The notes below the pieces were generated by a model. That model searched no databases. It was not told where the DNA came from and saw only the letters and a program-made list of their open reading frames with translations. Positions 14,314 to 16,327 of a DNA stretch of 16,327 bases are shown here, one piece after another. The DNA is from RGIG7332 sp045589235 (GTDB taxonomy: Bacteria; Bacillota; Clostridia; Oscillospirales; JAAYXM01): contig JAZNOR010000041.1 of assembly GCA_045589235.1 (NCBI GenBank), positions 1 through 16,327 on the forward strand, written 5' to 3'. Made by a program: the position numbers and the translations under genes. How positions within the stretch are numbered: the first letter of the stretch is position 1; every line of letters begins with the position of its first letter.

Positions 14314-15516
14314 ATGAAGATTCTTGTTATCAATGCAGGCAGTTCATCACTCAAGTTCCAGCTTATTAATATGGAAAATGGCGATGTTCTTGCAAAAGGT
14401 TTATGTGAGCGTATCGGTATTGACGGACGCCTTAAATATGCTCCGAAGGGTGGCGAGGAAATCAAGGTTGATATCCCGATGCCGACTCATGCAGAAGCTA
14501 CTCGTGCAACTATTGATCACCTCATTTCAAAAGAATGTGGCGTTATCGAGAGCATGGATGAGATTTCAGCTGTTGGTCACCGTATCGTGCATGGCGGTGA
14601 GAAGCTTACTAAGGCACTCCTTGTTACTGATGAAGTTAAGGCAGAGCTTGAGAAGGTTATTCCGCTTGCACCGCTTCACAACCCGGCACACCTTATCGGT
14701 ATCAATGCATGCCAGGAGGTTATGCCGAACATTCCGCACGTTGTTGTATTCGACACAGCATTCCATCAGACAATGCCGGAGAAAGCATATCTCTATGCAC
14801 TTCCGTATAAGTACTATGAGCAGTACGCTATCCGTCGTTACGGCTTCCACGGCACATCACACCGTTACGTATCAGGTCGTGCAGCAGCTATGCTCGGTCG
14901 CCCGGCAGAGGAATTAAAGATTATCACCTGTCACTTAGGTAACGGTTCATCAATTTCCGCTGTAAAGGGCGGTAAGGTAATTGATACATCAATGGGCTTT
15001 ACTCCGCTTGCAGGTCTCCCGATGGGCTCACGTACCGGTGATATTGACCCGGCTATCATTCCGTTTATTATGAAACACGAGAATATGGACCCGGATACAC
15101 TCAATAATATGATTAACAAAGATTCAGGTGTGCTTGGTGTTTCAGGCATTTCTGCTGACTTCCGTGACCTTGAGAAGGAAGCTGCAAATGGTCATCACTT
15201 ATCACAGGTAGCACTTGATATGTTTGAGTATTCAGTTCTCAAGTGGATAGGCGCATACACTGCTGCAATGGGCGGCGTTGATGCAATTGTCTTTACTGCA
15301 GGTGTTGGCGAAAACAACATCGAACTTCGCGAGAGAGTTATCTCACAGCTTTCGTATCTCGGTGCTGCAATTGATGTCGAAAAGAACAAGACACGCGGCG
15401 TTGAGGCTGATGTATCAGCAGACGGCGCTAAGGTGAGAACTCTTGTTATTCCGACTAATGAAGAGCTTGTTATTGCACAGGATACAATGGCAATCGCTCA
15501 GAGTTTAAAGAAATAA
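14314..15516 (+). CDS. ackA: Acetate kinase
   Basis: AckA interconverts acetyl phosphate plus ADP with acetate plus ATP. In a fermenter it yields ATP by substrate-level phosphorylation, usually with Pta. The 400-residue protein has the ASKHA fold and all diagnostic elements: MKILVINAGSSSLKF (Asn7), VGHRIVHGG (R90), FDTAFH (D147), RRYGFHGTSHRYVS (H179), CHLGNGSSI (206-214), MGSRTGD (R240), FTAGVGENN and IPTNEE. ATG 14314 is chosen with GGAGG 10 nt upstream; an in-frame GTG at 14308 is only 4 nt from that site. Codon choice is more biased than in the neighbours, as expected for high expression. No pta is adjacent. The gene is divergent from tmcAL, which uses acetate. I see no strong terminator after it, so read-through into the next gene is possible. 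Confidence 0.97.
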   Translation: MKILVINAGSSSLKFQLINMENGDVLAKGLCERIGIDGRLKYAPKGGEEIKVDIPMPTHAEATRATIDHLISKECGVIESMDEISAVGHRIVHGGEKLTKALLVTDEVKAELEKVIPLAPLHNPAHLIGINACQEVMPNIPHVVVFDTAFHQTMPEKAYLYALPYKYYEQYAIRRYGFHGTSHRYVSGRAAAMLGRPAEELKIITCHLGNGSSISAVKGGKVIDTSMGFTPLAGLPMGSRTGDIDPAIIPFIMKHENMDPDTLNNMINKDSGVLGVSGISADFRDLEKEAANGHHLSQVALDMFEYSVLKWIGAYTAAMGGVDAIVFTAGVGENNIELRERVISQLSYLGAAIDVEKNKTRGVEADVSADGAKVRTLVIPTNEELVIAQDTMAIAQSLKK

Positions 15517-15550
15517 ATTTCTGGTTTGTCGCAATTTTTCGAGTAAAGTC

Positions 15551-15579
15551 TTGCAATTTACAATAAAATATGCTAGCAT
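15551..15579 (+). promoter_or_regulatory. Promoter of the small membrane protein gene
   Basis: TTGCAA (15551-15556), a 17-bp spacer and TAGCAT (15574-15579) with an extended -10 TGC. The leader of about 18 nt contains an ideal GGAGGTGAT site. Confidence 0.55.
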
Positions 15580-15603
15580 AAAATAGTTGGAGGTGATGAG
15601 ACA

Positions 15604-16047
15604 ATGCAGAAAAAATGGGAAATTAAATATTTAAAGCAGAGAGTTTTAGAAAGTGTGTTTTTTCCTATTATTGTCTCAATTTTCTTTGCCCTTGTGTTAA
15701 AAGCTCCGATCTACTCTAATTACAGAATACTTGCGTTTATATCTTTTATTATATTTTTTGTGTATAATATTGTAACACTAGAACGACACAATCGTGTAGT
15801 CAGACACAGAAAATATTTTTATCCAACAAACTTTGCAGTACAGGGAATTAACTGCGTTGTATCTCTTTTAGCATCACTTATAAAAGGGGATTTGCATCTC
15901 GTTTTATTTATGCCGTATTCTGTTCTCGTGCCGTTTGGCTTCTCGAAAACAATTTCGACTTTAGTAGTGAATTTATTTGTTTTTCTTCTGATAGTTGTTA
16001 TAGCATTCATAATGAGGCAGCTAAGGAAAAAAGAAAGACTCTTTTAA
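15604..16047 (+). CDS. Small multi-pass membrane protein of unknown function
   Basis: I do not recognise this 147-residue protein. It has a basic N-terminus (MQKKWEIKYLKQR) and then hydrophobic stretches at about 17-34, 41-58, 77-94, 98-112 and 117-137, suggesting four or five membrane spans. A basic patch (RHNRVVRHRK, 61-70) lies between the second and third and a basic tail (RQLRKKERLF) ends it, both probably cytoplasmic. The gene is credible because ATG 15604 has a near-perfect GGAGGTGAT ribosome site 7 nt upstream and a plausible promoter. It follows ackA by 87 bp on the same strand, without a visible terminator. The right-hand repeat copy begins 27 nt after its stop. Confidence 0.75.
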   Translation: MQKKWEIKYLKQRVLESVFFPIIVSIFFALVLKAPIYSNYRILAFISFIIFFVYNIVTLERHNRVVRHRKYFYPTNFAVQGINCVVSLLASLIKGDLHLVLFMPYSVLVPFGFSKTISTLVVNLFVFLLIVVIAFIMRQLRKKERLF

Positions 16048-16138
16048 TGAATGATTTAAAACACGGTAATACAAAGCCACAACCAGATAAGGAAGCATTG
16101 CCCTGAAAAAGCGCCTTTTGGCGAATTTCTGCATTAAA

Positions 16139-16175
16139 CCTGCCTCATATCCGTCAGGATTATGAGGCAGGTTTT
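16139..16175 (+). terminator. Terminator-like hairpin inside repeat copy R
   Basis: CCTGCCTCATA (16139-16149) pairs perfectly with TATGAGGCAGG (16161-16171), extended inside by TCC/GGA around GTCA, then TTTT. It would end transcripts of the small membrane protein gene. Confidence 0.7.
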
Positions 16176-16254
16176 ACTTGAACTTCATCCAAAATTCAAC
16201 TTTTCAGGGTGAAAAACAGTTTTGAAAATCAGATTTTTTGTTAAGAGAAAGAAC

Positions 16255-16291
16255 AAAAATGCCGTAATACTGGCGTATTGCGGCATTTTTT
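16255..16291. terminator. Conserved covarying hairpin in repeat copy R
   Basis: ATGCCG-T-AATAC, loop TGGC, GTATT-G-CGGCAT, followed by T residues to 16291. The inner stem and loop equal those in copy M on the transcribed strand, while the outer stem differs but still pairs. A and T runs on both sides fit a bidirectional terminator. Confidence 0.7.
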
Positions 16292-16327
16292 GATGCACTA
16301 TTTACGAAAAATATGGCTTCAAAACCA

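Larger units (their letters stand above)
16075..16327 (+). repeat. Dispersed structured repeat, copy R (inverted, truncated by window end)
   Basis: The first 87 bp (16075-16161) are the reverse complement of copy L (80 of 87 matching). The far part (about 16213-16327) aligns with the reverse complement of copy M from 11074 to about 11187, including the TGCATCAAAAA-type flank and the central hairpin. If it has M's geometry, about 24 bp are missing beyond the window, giving 277 bp against 276 in M. It begins 27 nt after the stop of the membrane protein gene and is entered from the same element end as copies L and M. No credible ORF is present. Confidence 0.78.

Noticed and set aside
14324..14917. 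A 197-codon plus-strand reading frame inside ackA
   Set aside because: It is the +1 shadow of ackA, rich in Ser, Arg and Leu, with no ribosome site; ackA is unambiguous in the other frame.
15517..15600. Terminator after ackA
   Set aside because: I looked for a GC-rich stem with a T-tract and found none; only AT-rich sequence and a promoter for the next gene are present.

Overview
The window looks like a low-to-medium GC member of the Clostridia (Bacillota), probably from an anaerobic, glycan-rich habitat such as a gut. The signs are a T-box riboswitch, strong GGAGG-type ribosome binding sites with several TTG/GTG starts, near-consensus sigma-A promoters with 17-bp spacers, acetate kinase, and a spread of carbohydrate-active proteins. 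Both ends of the window lie inside copies of the same dispersed repeat, so it may be a metagenomic contig that stopped assembling at repeats (inference).

Layout, left to right. A truncated repeat copy (1-87) is followed by tRNA-Leu(CAA) on the minus strand with its own promoter and terminator. Next, also on the minus strand, is a two-gene unit: a DUF4091/GH123-like glycoside hydrolase candidate and the manganese exporter mntP. Divergent from it is a strong promoter, a T-box leader whose features fit tRNA-Trp, an 11-codon ORF with a good ribosome binding site, and a lone tryptophan synthase beta gene (trpB, plus). A bidirectional terminator separates trpB from a minus-strand CE6-type acetylesterase (SASA domain) and a 96-residue orphan beta-sandwich protein. 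The latter is divergent from an AraC-family regulator; the two promoters share a dyad that could be the operator. A second bidirectional terminator precedes a minus-strand operon of MFS transporter then phosphohexomutase, and upstream of that a heparinase II/III-like lyase with its own promoter. A complete 276-bp copy of the repeat fills the gap before another minus operon, tmcAL then an amidohydrolase fused to a GNAT_C-type domain. Divergent from tmcAL is ackA, followed by a small unrecognised membrane protein and the third, inverted repeat copy, which runs off the right end.

How the genes fit together. The lyase, esterase, GH candidate, MFS transporter, phosphohexomutase and AraC regulator read as a loose glycan-use neighbourhood, with acetate kinase at the fermentative end. 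Deacetylation and fermentation both yield acetate, and TmcAL consumes acetate to modify tRNA-Met, so tmcAL and ackA being head to head is sensible. The most unusual feature is the repeat family. It is non-coding, about 276 bp, with terminal inverted repeats in the complete copy and an internal hairpin whose outer stem changes sequence but keeps pairing between copies. All three copies sit 14-28 nt after the 3' end of a gene or its terminator, in the same orientation relative to that gene.
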